Shown one piece after another: positions 1 through 9,338 of a stretch of DNA of 64,000 nt. A program made the position numbers and the translations under genes. The stretch covers positions 62,001 to 126,000 of the forward strand of contig NZ_MBTA01000012.1 in NCBI RefSeq assembly GCF_003609575.1, in the 5' to 3' direction. Origin of the DNA: Pelobium manganitolerans (GTDB lineage Bacteria > Bacteroidota > Bacteroidia > Sphingobacteriales > Sphingobacteriaceae). How positions within the stretch are numbered: the stretch's first letter is position 1; the number at the start of each line of letters is the position of its first letter. Under the pieces are notes generated by a model. That model searched no databases and was not told the origin of the DNA. It saw only the letters and a program-made list of their open reading frames with translations.

Positions 1-1661
1 TTACCGAAGCCTTTGATTTAAACACACGCTATCAACTGTTAACCAGTAATTTAGAAAGCAACAATACTAGGCTCTTAAGTAAAGATGAATTTCTGGAAGC
101 GTTGGAACAAACAAAAATCACTGCTTTTTCGCCTAGCTATCAGCAGGTGGTGGCGCGGCAAAGCGTTTTTCTGCAAAATCAGCATCAAGGCAACCGTTAT
201 GCCTTTTTAATTTCCGATTTTCAAAAGGAAAGCAATTCCAAACCTATAAAAACCGATAGCAGCATACGCCTCAACCTAGTGCCCTTAAAGGCAAATCCGC
301 TGCCCAATATTTCGGTAGATTCTGTTTACTTCATCAGCCCATTCCACCGCGAAGGCCAGTCGGAAAGCCTAGTTTACCGGCTTAAAAACCATTCCGATAA
401 AAAGGTAGAAAACCTTTCCGTCAGTTTAGGCATCAACGGCTCGCAACAGGCTTTGGGCACCACAAACATCAATGCAAATGCTACCGTTTTAGATACCTTA
501 AAATTCTCGGGCTTACGGGGGCAATGGCAACAAGCCGAACTTAAAATCAAAGATTATCCCATCACGTTTGATGATCAGCTGCTTTTTGCCTTCAGTTTAC
601 AAAAGCAAGCAAATATCACGGCGCTGTACCACCAAAAGCCGGTAAAAGCAATTGGCGCGGCTTACGGTACTGATGATTTTTTTAAGCTAACACAAATTGA
701 CCAATCGCAACTAAATTACAGTAAACTTGCCAGCCAGCAACTGGTGATTTTAGAAAATTTAACGGAGGTTGCGCCCGGTTTAGCCCAGCAGTTGCGGCAA
801 TATGTAAGCAACGGCGGCAGTTTAGCCGTTTTTATTCCGCTTAGCGCAGATTTGCTTAGCTACCAACGTTTTTTACAAAGCTTAGAAACAGATTTTCCGC
901 AAAGCTTAGATAAGCAAGAAAACCGCGCCACCAATATAAATTTGCAACATCCGGTTTTTAATGATGTTTTTGAGCAGTTGCCGCAGCAGTTGGATTTGCC
1001 ACAAGCGAATATGTTTTTCCAAAGTTCTAGCCTTACGCGCAGCACTCGGCAGGTTTTGTTGCGCGGCACCGTTTCAGATAATTTATTGAGTGCTTACAGT
1101 TTGGGTAAAGGCAAAATATACCTTTCGTTTTTACCCTTGGAAGCAGAAGCCAGCAATTTTACGCAACACGCACTGTTTTTGCCCTTTTTATTCAAAGCGG
1201 CGCTGCTCAGCTTCAATCCCCAGAAAATGTATTATACGCTTGGCGCCGATGAAAATATTAGGTTAAACAGCATTCCGCTTGGCGATAAACAAGTAATGAA
1301 AATTTATGGCGAGGGCACAGAAATTATCCCCAATTATCAAAATAGCCAAGCCGGCGCAAACGTATATTTCGCGGATCAGCTGACGCGAAGCGGTTTTTAT
1401 CAGCTAAAGCTTGCCGACAGTTTATTGCAGGTTTTTGCGCTCAACCAAAATGCAAAAGAATCTGCTATGGCCTTTTATTCGGATACGGAACTGGCCCAAA
1501 AATTTGGCGTTTCAGGGGCATCCATCATCAAGGCCAAAGAAAAAATTACTGCTGCCCAAATAAAACAGTTAGCTACAGGTGCGTCGTTTTGGAAACTTTG
1601 CATAATTTTGGCGCTGGTATGTTTGGCTGCAGAAATATTTATTGTTCGGTACAAAAGCTAA
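1..1661 (+). CDS. BatA-like membrane protein, 5'-truncated by the window edge
   Basis: The reading frame is open from the first bases (frame starting at base 3) through the TTG at 102, so the true start lies upstream and this is only the C-terminal part. The visible region is rich in beta-strand-like segments and ends in a hydrophobic segment (about the last 22 residues, SFWKLCIILALVCLAAEIF) followed by a basic RYKS tail, giving a C-terminal membrane anchor. Bacteroidota carry BatA/von Willebrand-like membrane proteins of this type upstream of a dihydroorotase-like gene. The family is inferred from layout and overall character, because the diagnostic N-terminus is outside the window. The next gene starts 30 bases downstream on the same strand. 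Confidence 0.6.
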   Translation, partial: TEAFDLNTRYQLLTSNLESNNTRLLSKDEFLEALEQTKITAFSPSYQQVVARQSVFLQNQHQGNRYAFLISDFQKESNSKPIKTDSSIRLNLVPLKANPLPNISVDSVYFISPFHREGQSESLVYRLKNHSDKKVENLSVSLGINGSQQALGTTNINANATVLDTLKFSGLRGQWQQAELKIKDYPITFDDQLLFAFSLQKQANITALYHQKPVKAIGAAYGTDDFFKLTQIDQSQLNYSKLASQQLVILENLTEVAPGLAQQLRQYVSNGGSLAVFIPLSADLLSYQRFLQSLETDFPQSLDKQENRATNINLQHPVFNDVFEQLPQQLDLPQANMFFQSSSLTRSTRQVLLRGTVSDNLLSAYSLGKGKIYLSFLPLEAEASNFTQHALFLPFLFKAALLSFNPQKMYYTLGADENIRLNSIPLGDKQVMKIYGEGTEIIPNYQNSQAGANVYFADQLTRSGFYQLKLADSLLQVFALNQNAKESAMAFYSDTELAQKFGVSGASIIKAKEKITAAQIKQLATGASFWKLCIILALVCLAAEIFIVRYKS

Positions 1662-1691
1662 CATCCCAAGCACATCAAAAGCATCCGTATT

Positions 1692-2948
1692 ATGCCTCAA
1701 AAAATCATTATCCAAGCTTGTAAAATCATTGATCCGGCATCGCCACAGCATTTAAAAACCGTCGACGTTTTAATTAACGAAGGCAAAATTGAAGCAATAG
1801 GGCAAAATTTAGGTACAGATGCGCAGCTGATTAGCGGTGAGGGAAAGTTTCTGGCACCAGGTTTTTTTGATTTAAACGCCACTTTTGGCGAGCCAGGTTT
1901 TGAAACCAAAGAAGACTTTGAAACGGGCAGTAAAGCCGCTGCGGCGGGAGGATTTACAGGTTTGGCGTTAATGCCGCACAACAATCCGCCAACAGATTCT
2001 AAATCGCAAGTGGAATATTTAATCAACCGCGCAAAAGGGAACTTGGTAGATATTTTTCCGTACGGATGTATATCGCAAAAGCGTGAAGGGAAAGATTTGG
2101 CCGAGATGTACGATATGCGCCAGTCTGGCGCTGTGGCTTTTACAGACGGAAATAAAGCCGTACAAGATGCCGGACTGATGGAACGCGCTTTACTATATGC
2201 CAAAGGTTTTGATGCTTTGGTTTTATCGTACCCAGAAGATGCTTCTATTGCCGGCAGTGCAAAAATGAACGAAGGCGCCATGAGTACTTTTTTGGGCATG
2301 AAAGGCATCCCAAACTTAGCCGAAGAATTAATGATTGTGCGCGATTTGTACTTGGCCGCTTATACCGATAGTCGCATCCATTTTTCTACAATCTCTACTG
2401 CCCACGCGGTAGAATTAATTCGCAACGCAAAAAAGCAAGGCGCAAAAGTCACTTGCGATGTTGCCGCGCACCATTTGGTGTTAACAGACGATGCGGTTGC
2501 AGGTTTCGACAGCAATTACAAGGTAAAACCGCCTTTGCGCACGCAGGCAGATGTTGATGCTTTATTGCAAGGTTTAAAAGACGGCACTATCGACGCCATT
2601 GTATCGCAACACCACCCACAAGAAATTGAGTTTAAGCAAGTGGAGTTTGAAATTGCCAAATTTGGTATAATCGCTTTGCAAACCGTTTTGCCTTTACTGT
2701 TGCAAGCCGGTTTAAATGAAGAACAAATTGTTGAAAAACTTGCGCTTAATCCGCGCAAGATTTTAGGTTTGCCGGTGCCAAGTATCGCAGTTGGCAAAAA
2801 TGCCAATTTGGTGTTGTTTGATGCCAGCTCGTGGGATTATCAAGCCTCTATAAACTATTCAAAATCTGCAAACAGTCCGTTTTTGGGTCAACAATTAAAC
2901 GGAAAAGTTTGGTTAACTTGCAATAATAATCAAGTATTTAGCTACTAA
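1692..2948 (+). CDS. Dihydroorotase-like protein lacking the metal-binding residues (probable pseudoenzyme)
   Basis: At 418 residues it has the length and layout of type I dihydroorotase, an amidohydrolase-fold pyrimidine enzyme. The catalytic positions are changed. The usual HxH after the first strand is N62-A63-T64 in DLNATFGEPG. The usual HCED is Y180-P-E-D. The His before V/I-S-T is T233 in HFSTIST. The FSDDG motif reads FTDGN. The TDHAPH motif is S305-Q-H-H-P-Q. The scaffold around these sites (mNEGAMS, GMKGIPNLAEE, KVKPPLRT, IVEKLALNPRKILGL) is well kept, which argues for a maintained non-catalytic protein and not decay. Non-catalytic PyrC' proteins that support aspartate transcarbamoylase are known in Pseudomonas; a similar role here is inference. 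Confidence 0.85.
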   Translation: MPQKIIIQACKIIDPASPQHLKTVDVLINEGKIEAIGQNLGTDAQLISGEGKFLAPGFFDLNATFGEPGFETKEDFETGSKAAAAGGFTGLALMPHNNPPTDSKSQVEYLINRAKGNLVDIFPYGCISQKREGKDLAEMYDMRQSGAVAFTDGNKAVQDAGLMERALLYAKGFDALVLSYPEDASIAGSAKMNEGAMSTFLGMKGIPNLAEELMIVRDLYLAAYTDSRIHFSTISTAHAVELIRNAKKQGAKVTCDVAAHHLVLTDDAVAGFDSNYKVKPPLRTQADVDALLQGLKDGTIDAIVSQHHPQEIEFKQVEFEIAKFGIIALQTVLPLLLQAGLNEEQIVEKLALNPRKILGLPVPSIAVGKNANLVLFDASSWDYQASINYSKSANSPFLGQQLNGKVWLTCNNNQVFSY

Positions 2949-2960
2949 CGGAAAACAATT

Positions 2961-3629
2961 ATGGATACTAAAGTGAAAAACGCCCTCGAAAGTCTTTTTA
3001 ACACCTTTGCCAGTTTAGAGCAGGTATCGGCACAAAAAGAACTGGGTAAACTAAATGAAGTTTTTAACGGTGGCGCCGATTTTTTGCAGAAAGTTACCTT
3101 GATGGATGCTGTTTTTGACGATGCGCCAGCCTTAGACCCCTTGCGCGAAATCACTTTTGATTTATTGCTGGTGAACTTTTTTGCCGAGGATGCAAAGAAA
3201 TTAGATGCAGATTATTTAGACTCGGAAGAATGGGCGGCCATTGAAGAAGAAACTTTGGACCGTGGCACCGAACTTTTGAACCTGCTCTTATATTTAAATG
3301 AGTGCGAAGACGAAGATATAGAACCTTCTTTAGAAGACTTTTTGAAAGAGTTTTTGTTGGTTGATGATGACGAATTCCAAGACGAGCACCGCATTTATGA
3401 AGATGTAATTGCCAATCAGATTTTGATGGACAGCAGTTTGGAGGAGATTGCCCGCGTATCCAGAAACCTTTCTCAAGACTCTGAAATCCGCGATATTTTT
3501 TATCCGCTGATGGCTTACTTTTATGATATAGAACCAGATGCGCAAGCCATTAAGGAATTTTCAGATTTAAGCGAAGACCCAGCTTTTGATGCTGCCGTGC
3601 TGTCTTTGCTATTAAACTTTAAATCTTAA
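2961..3629 (+). CDS. Acidic conserved protein of unknown function
   Basis: A 222-residue, strongly acidic protein with many EED/DDD clusters (for example VDDDEFQDE) and a predicted all-helical pattern. It has no signal peptide or membrane segment, so it is probably cytoplasmic. I do not recognise a named domain. It starts 12 bases after the dihydroorotase-like gene and ends 6 bases before the DUF4199 gene, so the three are very likely co-transcribed. The even amphipathic helices suggest a protein-protein interaction role, but nothing in the sequence identifies a partner. Confidence 0.85.
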   Translation: MDTKVKNALESLFNTFASLEQVSAQKELGKLNEVFNGGADFLQKVTLMDAVFDDAPALDPLREITFDLLLVNFFAEDAKKLDADYLDSEEWAAIEEETLDRGTELLNLLLYLNECEDEDIEPSLEDFLKEFLLVDDDEFQDEHRIYEDVIANQILMDSSLEEIARVSRNLSQDSEIRDIFYPLMAYFYDIEPDAQAIKEFSDLSEDPAFDAAVLSLLLNFKS

Positions 3630-3635
3630 AACCGT

Positions 3636-4196
3636 ATGACAGAACTTTTAAAGAAAACAGCCATCAGCAATGGGTTGGTTATTGCCGCCATCACCATTGC
3701 CATCCAGTTAATTACCTATTACGCGGCGCCCCAGCTTTTGGGCGCTACTTGGTACGGCATATTAATCACCTTCATTAGCTTAATTATTTACGTGGTGTTC
3801 ACTTTTGATATGCGTAAAAAAATAGGCGGTTACTGGACCTTTAAAGAAGCTTTAAGCGGGATTTTTATCATGTCGGTTATCGCAAATTTGTCGTCTAGCG
3901 TATTCAATTTTGTTTTTTACCGATTTATAGAGCCGGGAGCTTATGATAAAGTTAAAACTTATGTGGAGGACGGTATTACCTCTACTTTTGAAAAAATGGG
4001 GATGAGTGGCGACCAGCTGGATGAGGCGATTGAGAAATCTTTAGAAAGTTTAAAGGCGCAGTACCTGCCTACATTTGGCGATTTTTTTAAAAATTTGGTG
4101 ATTGCAATTTTGGTTGGCTTCGTGTTTTCTTTGATTTTTGCCGCTATTTTTAAAAAGAACCCGCCCATGTTTGCGCCGGTTGAGGGAGAGGAGTAA
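3636..4196 (+). CDS. DUF4199 family membrane protein
   Basis: A 186-residue integral membrane protein. Hydrophobic stretches lie at about residues 13-32, 38-55, 72-92 and 146-170, with a soluble acidic helical insert (about 100-140) between the third and fourth. The pattern and the phrase GYWTFKEALSGIFIMSVIANL fit the DUF4199 family common in Bacteroidota. The function is unknown. It follows the acidic protein gene by 6 bases and sits in an apparent operon with it and the dihydroorotase-like gene. The family call comes from recognition only. Confidence 0.8.
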   Translation: MTELLKKTAISNGLVIAAITIAIQLITYYAAPQLLGATWYGILITFISLIIYVVFTFDMRKKIGGYWTFKEALSGIFIMSVIANLSSSVFNFVFYRFIEPGAYDKVKTYVEDGITSTFEKMGMSGDQLDEAIEKSLESLKAQYLPTFGDFFKNLVIAILVGFVFSLIFAAIFKKNPPMFAPVEGEE

Positions 4197-4266
4197 GAGC
4201 ATTCTATTTAATTAAAGAAAGAAACCCTCGCACCATTAAAACACCCTTTATTTAGCAAATAAAAAC

Positions 4267-5223
4267 ATGGATATATCGGTAGTTGTACCTGCTTATAACG
4301 AAGTTGAATCTTTGTCCGAGCTTTGCGCTTGGATAAAAGAGGTAATGCAAAAAAACGGGTTTAGCTATGAGATAATCATTATTGACGATGGCAGTGATGA
4401 CGGCTCGTGGGAAAAAACCGAGGAGCTACACCTTGCACATCCGCAGGTAAAAGGCATAAAATTTAGGCGAAACTACGGTAAATCTGCCGCTTTAAATGTA
4501 GGTTTTGATGCCGCACAGGGCGATGTGGTGATTACGATGGATGCCGATTTGCAAGATTCGCCAAATGAAATCCCGGAATTGTACCGCCGCATCAAAGAAG
4601 AAAAGCTCGATTTAATTTCCGGCTGGAAGAAAAAGCGTTACGATCCGCTAACCAAAACCATCCCAACAAAACTTTTTAACGCCGCCACCCGCAGCATGTC
4701 GGGCATATACAATCTGCACGATTTCAATTGCGGTTTAAAAGCGTACCGGAAAGAAGTAGTCAAAAACATTGAGGTTTATGGCGAAATGCACCGCTACATT
4801 CCGGTAATTGCAAAATGGGCCGGTTTTAAGAAAATTGAAGAGCAGGTAGTTGAGCACCGCGCACGTAAGTACGGCACTACCAAATTCGGTTTTAGCCGTT
4901 TCATTAACGGCTTTTTAGATTTATTGTCCATATTTTTTGTGGGTAAGTTTGGCAAAAGACCCATGCACTTTTTTGGCTCAATGGGCGTGCTCAGCTTTTT
5001 GGTGGGCACCGTAATGGCGCTATGGATTATCGGTGAAAAGCTTTATAACATTGCCAACCACATCAAAATTACACGCGAAGTAACCGACCAGCCCCTGTTT
5101 TACATCGCTTTAGTGGCTGTTGTTGTTGGCTCGCAACTGTTTTTAACAGGTTTTGTGGCCGAGCTGGTCTCTCGCAGTTCATCCAACCGGAACATTTATC
5201 AGATAGAGAAAGAGATTGGTTAG
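4267..5223 (+). CDS. Family 2 glycosyltransferase, dolichol-phosphate-mannose-synthase-like (GtrB/DPM1 type)
   Basis: At 318 residues it has an N-terminal GT-A domain: VVVPAYNEVESL nucleotide-binding start, DDGSDDGS, RRNYGKSAALNVGF, and the DxD-like MDADLQDSP. Two hydrophobic segments in the last third (about 232-255 and 275-300) are typical of polyprenyl-phosphate glycosyltransferases that make lipid-linked sugars at the cytoplasmic membrane. The C-terminus SSSNRNIYQIEKEIG is also typical. The donor sugar cannot be read from the sequence. It lies 70 bases after the DUF4199 gene in the same direction. Confidence 0.9.
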   Translation: MDISVVVPAYNEVESLSELCAWIKEVMQKNGFSYEIIIIDDGSDDGSWEKTEELHLAHPQVKGIKFRRNYGKSAALNVGFDAAQGDVVITMDADLQDSPNEIPELYRRIKEEKLDLISGWKKKRYDPLTKTIPTKLFNAATRSMSGIYNLHDFNCGLKAYRKEVVKNIEVYGEMHRYIPVIAKWAGFKKIEEQVVEHRARKYGTTKFGFSRFINGFLDLLSIFFVGKFGKRPMHFFGSMGVLSFLVGTVMALWIIGEKLYNIANHIKITREVTDQPLFYIALVAVVVGSQLFLTGFVAELVSRSSSNRNIYQIEKEIG

Positions 5224-5298
5224 GCGGCCAGTGTGTTACGTGCTTGGTAGCGGATTTACCGACGGCGGACAACGGACTTTAAGATAAAAAATCAAATC

Positions 5299-5841
5299 AT
5301 GGATGTTGATATAGAAAAGCTGGTTTCGGCCAACAACGAGCAAATCCGCAAGTTGCAAGAAATTGTAAAAAAGGTAATCGAAGAAGAAAAACTGATTACC
5401 AATAATCTTGCAAATCCGCCTAAAGAGATGCTTACCAAAGGGCAAAGCATATCGGACCGCGTGGCAAAATTTGGCGGAAGCTGGGCATTTATCGTTTCGT
5501 TTTTATTCCTTTTGCTCTTCTGGATTTTGTTTAACACGCTTACGCCGATAAAAGACAATTTTGATCCCTATCCTTTTATTTTGATGAACCTGATTTTATC
5601 TTGCGTGGCAGCACTGCAAGCACCAATTATTATGATGAGCCAAAACCGTCAGGAAGAAAAAGACCGCAAACGCAGTGAGAACGATTACATGGTTAACCTA
5701 AAAGCCGAACTAGAAATTAACGCTTTAAACCAGAAGATCGACTTTTTGTTAGAGGAGCAAATTAAAACCTTGTTCGAGAGCCAAGCTAAGCAGTTGGAGA
5801 TTTTAAAAAAGCTGGAAGAAAAGGTTAGCGATAACCGATAA
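5299..5841 (+). CDS. DUF1003 family membrane protein
   Basis: A 180-residue protein. The N-terminal helical region (residues 1-60) is followed by two membrane segments at about 66-85 and 97-113. The second carries DPYPFILMNLILSCVAALQ and then IIMMSQNRQEEKDR, which are hallmarks of DUF1003. A charged coiled-coil-like tail (about 125-180) follows, cytoplasmic by the positive-inside rule. The biochemical role is unknown. It stands 75 bases downstream of the glycosyltransferase and may share its transcript. Confidence 0.9.
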   Translation: MDVDIEKLVSANNEQIRKLQEIVKKVIEEEKLITNNLANPPKEMLTKGQSISDRVAKFGGSWAFIVSFLFLLLFWILFNTLTPIKDNFDPYPFILMNLILSCVAALQAPIIMMSQNRQEEKDRKRSENDYMVNLKAELEINALNQKIDFLLEEQIKTLFESQAKQLEILKKLEEKVSDNR

Positions 5842-5932
5842 GCTTTTTTTAAAACTCAACAACGGATTACGATAAACAATAATCATTATTATGTCGATAT
5901 GGTTTTCTATAACAAGATACTGAGAGCCTAAT

Positions 5933-6058
5933 GTGTTCGCATCAAAATACATCACCATTCTGCCCGATAAACAAAAACTAATAGAAGAGGTAGAAAACGT
6001 GATAAATAAACAGTCTAAATTTTCAAGGGGACATTTTTTTAACCGATATTGTTTTTAA
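5933..6058 (+). CDS. Possible 41-residue protein or gene remnant
   Basis: A GTG-initiated frame encodes 41 residues, including SKYITILPDKQKLIEEVE, which looks like real protein sequence (amphipathic helix, normal codon use). No clear ribosome site or promoter precedes it and no domain is recognised. It may be a small gene or the tail of a decayed one. It lies in the 230-base gap between the DUF1003 and second glycosyltransferase genes. Confidence 0.25.
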   Translation: MFASKYITILPDKQKLIEEVENVINKQSKFSRGHFFNRYCF

Positions 6059-6071
6059 ACCTATAAATACA

Positions 6072-7040
6072 ATGCCTTTCTCCATCATCATCCCACTTTA
6101 CAACCGCCCGCAAGAAATTAAAGAGCTTTTAGAAAGTTTAACACAACAAACTTACACAGATTTTGAGGTTTTGGTGATCGAAGACGGCTCTGCCCATAAA
6201 GCTGAAGACATCGTGAAATCCTTTTCATCGCAGCTAAATATCAGCTATTACTATAAAACTAATGAGGGTCAGGGCTTTGCGCGCAACTTCGGTTTCAGCA
6301 AAGCAAAAGGAGATTTCTTCATTTTTTTTGATTCAGATTGCCTTATTCCGTCCAATTATCTGGAGATAGTTAACCATTATCTGCAGCAGCACCAGTTAGA
6401 TGCTTATGGCGGGCCAGATGCAGCGCACCCTTCTTTTTCGCCCATGCAAAAGGCGCTCAGCTATGCCATGACTTCCTCTTTAACCACAGGAGGCATCCGC
6501 AGCAAAGCAAAAAATGCCGGAGGTAAATACCATCCGCGGAGCTACAATATGGGCATATCCCGCAAAGTTTGGGAGCAAACAGGCGGTTTCCACCTTACCA
6601 ACATGGGCGAGGATATGGACTTATCTAGGCGCATTCACCAGGCCGGTTTTAAAATTGAATTAATTGCCGATGCAAAAGTTTACCATAAACGGCGTACATC
6701 GTTTTACCAGTTCTGGAAACAGGTGCACTCTTTTGGGCGCACCCGCATCCAGCTGTACAAACGCTATCCAGATACTTTAAAAACCGTACATTTTTTACCC
6801 GTTGTTTTTACGCTGGGCTTAGCTTTTACGGTGATTTTTAATTTGTTAGCCTTGCCCTTCGCAAAGGTTTGTAATTTATTTCTCCTTATTTATTTATTAT
6901 CCATTTTTTTCGATTCATTATATATAAATAAGTCTTTAAAAGTTGCATTTTTGAGCATCTTTGCGTCTTTAATACAACTAGTTGCCTATGGCATGGGTTT
7001 TATGCAGGAATTTGTGAGGAAGATTATTTTTAATAAATGA
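6072..7040 (+). CDS. Family 2 glycosyltransferase, membrane-associated
   Basis: A 322-residue GT-A fold protein: FSIIIPLYNRPQEIKELL at the start, then VIEDGS, GFARNFGFSKAKGDF, and the DxD motif in FFDSDCLIP. The acceptor-side motif GEDMDLSRRIHQAGF (ED-type) lies at about residues 192-206. The last ~60 residues are hydrophobic, with two membrane segments. The reaction is transfer of an activated sugar to an envelope acceptor; the specific sugar is unknown. The stop overlaps the start of the next gene by 4 bases (ATGA), so it heads a run of tightly coupled genes. Confidence 0.9.
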   Translation: MPFSIIIPLYNRPQEIKELLESLTQQTYTDFEVLVIEDGSAHKAEDIVKSFSSQLNISYYYKTNEGQGFARNFGFSKAKGDFFIFFDSDCLIPSNYLEIVNHYLQQHQLDAYGGPDAAHPSFSPMQKALSYAMTSSLTTGGIRSKAKNAGGKYHPRSYNMGISRKVWEQTGGFHLTNMGEDMDLSRRIHQAGFKIELIADAKVYHKRRTSFYQFWKQVHSFGRTRIQLYKRYPDTLKTVHFLPVVFTLGLAFTVIFNLLALPFAKVCNLFLLIYLLSIFFDSLYINKSLKVAFLSIFASLIQLVAYGMGFMQEFVRKIIFNK

Positions 7041-7825
7041 TAGAGTTTTTAAAACAAAGTACTTTTTCGGTGAACGAGGTGATGGGCAAGGCGTGGCACA
7101 TCACAAAAAACCATTACTTTTCTATTGCCCTGCTTTGTTTCTTGATGTTTGCTACGCTAAGTTTTTCCAGCTTAATGTCGATGCTTTTGAAAGACATTAA
7201 CCCGGCATTAAACGTATTGTTTTTCATTATTTTCATTACGGCATACCTCATCATCAACTTATCGCTGTTTAAATTTATTTTTCACCTGTTAGATCATGAG
7301 GCCGAGGAAGTGAGTTTAGCTGGCACTTTGCCTTCAAAAACGCAGATTATACGTTTCCTAATCGGCAGTTTTTATTTTACCCTGTGCATTTTAGCGGTTT
7401 ACGTTGTGGTGGCTTTATTGGTGTTTCCGTTTATTTATACCGGAATTAAACTTCAGTTATTGGTAAATTTGGCTATATCAGTAGGTTTAGTTGCCATTTT
7501 TGTTACTTGGTTGCGTATTTCTTTTTTTCCTTTCTTTATCATCGATAAAAACGAAACTCCTTTTAAATCTTTAAAGCTAAGTTTAGCCATTACCAAAGGC
7601 AATTTTACCAAAATACTGTTATTGCTTTTTGTACTTGGGTTTTTTCAGGTGATGTATCTGGTACTAAACTATTTCGAGCTAACGGTGATCGCCACTTTTG
7701 TCAGCATTTTAAGCTCTTTTGTGGTTGTCCCTCTGTCTGTTGTTGCCCTAACCGTGGCCTACCGTAAGATGATGGAGGAATACAAAGGCACTCAAGAACC
7801 GGATATTTTAACCAATATCATTTAA
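7037..7825 (+). CDS. Polytopic membrane protein of unknown function
   Basis: A 262-residue protein with about six hydrophobic segments (roughly residues 27-50, 60-85, 110-135, 142-165, 192-212, 220-245) and an N-terminal amphipathic region (FSVNEVMGKAWHITKNHY). The layout resembles the broad group of bacterial membrane proteins related to the glycerophosphodiesterase membrane domain, but no signature residue confirms this. It is translationally coupled to the upstream glycosyltransferase (4-base overlap), and the GH3-type gene starts 4 bases after its stop. Confidence 0.8.
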   Translation: MIEFLKQSTFSVNEVMGKAWHITKNHYFSIALLCFLMFATLSFSSLMSMLLKDINPALNVLFFIIFITAYLIINLSLFKFIFHLLDHEAEEVSLAGTLPSKTQIIRFLIGSFYFTLCILAVYVVVALLVFPFIYTGIKLQLLVNLAISVGLVAIFVTWLRISFFPFFIIDKNETPFKSLKLSLAITKGNFTKILLLLFVLGFFQVMYLVLNYFELTVIATFVSILSSFVVVPLSVVALTVAYRKMMEEYKGTQEPDILTNII

Positions 7826-7829
7826 CCGC

Positions 7830-9332
7830 ATGGGTATTAAGGCATTTTTTTCGAAGCTTTTTGCCGCTGTGGCTGTGCGCGATATCAATCGATGGAAATA
7901 CAGTGCGCCTGCTGCACAAGAGAAAACTTTACAACTGCTCATAAAAAAAGCAGCCGCAACTAAATTTGGGCGCGATCATGATTTTGCATCTATAAAAAGC
8001 TACGAAGATTTTAAAGCCCGCGTGCCCGTGGCAGATTATGAAGATTTAAAACCTTATATAGAACAAGTTTTACACGGAGAGGAAGATGTGCTTTGGCCCG
8101 GCAAACCTCTGTATTTTGCAAAAACATCGGGCACTACATCTGGCGTAAAATATATCCCAATCTCTAAAGAATCCATGCCACAGCACATCAAAGCCGCGCG
8201 CAACGCTTTGTTAAGCTACATTCACGAGACCGGCAAAGCCGATTTTGTAGATGGCAAGATGATTTTTTTGCAGGGAAGTCCTAAAATGGAGAAAAAATCG
8301 GGCATCGCCTTCGGACGTTTATCCGGGATTGTGGCCAACCATGTACCTGCCTATTTGCAAAAAAACCGTTTGCCCAGCTATCAGGTAAACTGCATTGAAG
8401 ATTGGGAACAAAAAGTTGATGCCATTGTAGAGGAAACGGCCAAAGAAGATATGCGCCTGATTTCGGGCATTCCGCCTTGGTGCCAAATGTACTTTGACCG
8501 TTTGCTGGCTAAAACCGCGAAACAGCAGGTCAAGGATGTTTTCCCCAACTTTAAGCTGTTTGTTTACGGTGGCGTAAATTACGAGCCTTACCGAGCCAGG
8601 ATAGAAGAAACCATCGGTTTTAAGATAGATAGCATTGAAACTTATCCGGCTTCCGAAGGTTTTATCGCTTTTCAGGACAGCCAAAAAGATAAATCGTTGC
8701 TTTTATTGGCAGATGCCGGTATCTTTTATGAATTTATTCCGGCAGATGAATATTATAACGCGCAGCCGAGCCGCTTGAGTTTAGGCGAGGTGGAGCTGAA
8801 TAAAAACTACGCCATCGTGTTAAGCACCACCGCCGGTTTATGGGCTTATTCTTTAGGCGACACGGTGAAATTCGTGAGCAAAAACCCTTATAAATTATTG
8901 GTTACGGGCCGCATTAAACATTATATTTCTGCTTTTGGCGAGCATGTGATTGGCGAAGAGGTGGAAGCGGCGCTGCTAAACGTGGCGAAAGAGCATCGGC
9001 TAGAAATTACCGAATTTACGGTTGCGCCACAGGTAAATCCGCCAAAAGGCGAACTGCCTTACCACGAGTGGTTTGTGGAGTTTGTTAAAGCACCGGCAGA
9101 TTTAAATGCCTTCGCTTCAGCGGTTGACCACGCATTACAGCAAAAAAACATATATTACAAAGATTTAATTAGCGGAGCGGTTTTGCAACCGTTGGTTATA
9201 CGTGAACTAGAGAAAGATGCATTTATCAACTTCATGCGCGGCGAAGGGAAGTTGGGCGGTCAAAATAAAGTGCCCCGCCTAGCTAACGAACGTTTATTGG
9301 CAGATAAGCTAAGTGCATACATCAAAAAATAA
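7830..9332 (+). CDS. GH3 family acyl-adenylate-forming protein
   Basis: At 500 residues it matches bacterial members of the plant GH3 auxin-responsive family, in the ANL adenylating superfamily. The phosphate-binding loop is FAKTSGTTSGVKYIPIS (about residues 92-108). Further motifs are YPASEGF (about 272-278) and YSLGDTVKFV (about 342-351), followed by a hinge and a C-terminal domain with ISAFGEHVIGEEVEAAL. Plant GH3 enzymes join amino acids to carboxylic acids through an acyl-AMP. Bacterial substrates are largely unknown, so the reaction is inferred only at class level. Its position between a glycosyltransferase/membrane pair and dxr suggests envelope or isoprenoid-linked metabolism, which is speculative. 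Confidence 0.88.
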   Translation: MGIKAFFSKLFAAVAVRDINRWKYSAPAAQEKTLQLLIKKAAATKFGRDHDFASIKSYEDFKARVPVADYEDLKPYIEQVLHGEEDVLWPGKPLYFAKTSGTTSGVKYIPISKESMPQHIKAARNALLSYIHETGKADFVDGKMIFLQGSPKMEKKSGIAFGRLSGIVANHVPAYLQKNRLPSYQVNCIEDWEQKVDAIVEETAKEDMRLISGIPPWCQMYFDRLLAKTAKQQVKDVFPNFKLFVYGGVNYEPYRARIEETIGFKIDSIETYPASEGFIAFQDSQKDKSLLLLADAGIFYEFIPADEYYNAQPSRLSLGEVELNKNYAIVLSTTAGLWAYSLGDTVKFVSKNPYKLLVTGRIKHYISAFGEHVIGEEVEAALLNVAKEHRLEITEFTVAPQVNPPKGELPYHEWFVEFVKAPADLNAFASAVDHALQQKNIYYKDLISGAVLQPLVIRELEKDAFINFMRGEGKLGGQNKVPRLANERLLADKLSAYIKK

Positions 9333-9338
9333 CAAACA

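Noticed and set aside
1697-2308. Long minus-strand frame of 203 codons opposite the dihydroorotase-like gene
   Set aside because: It lies fully antisense to a clear gene, has no domain features and reflects codon bias of the real frame.
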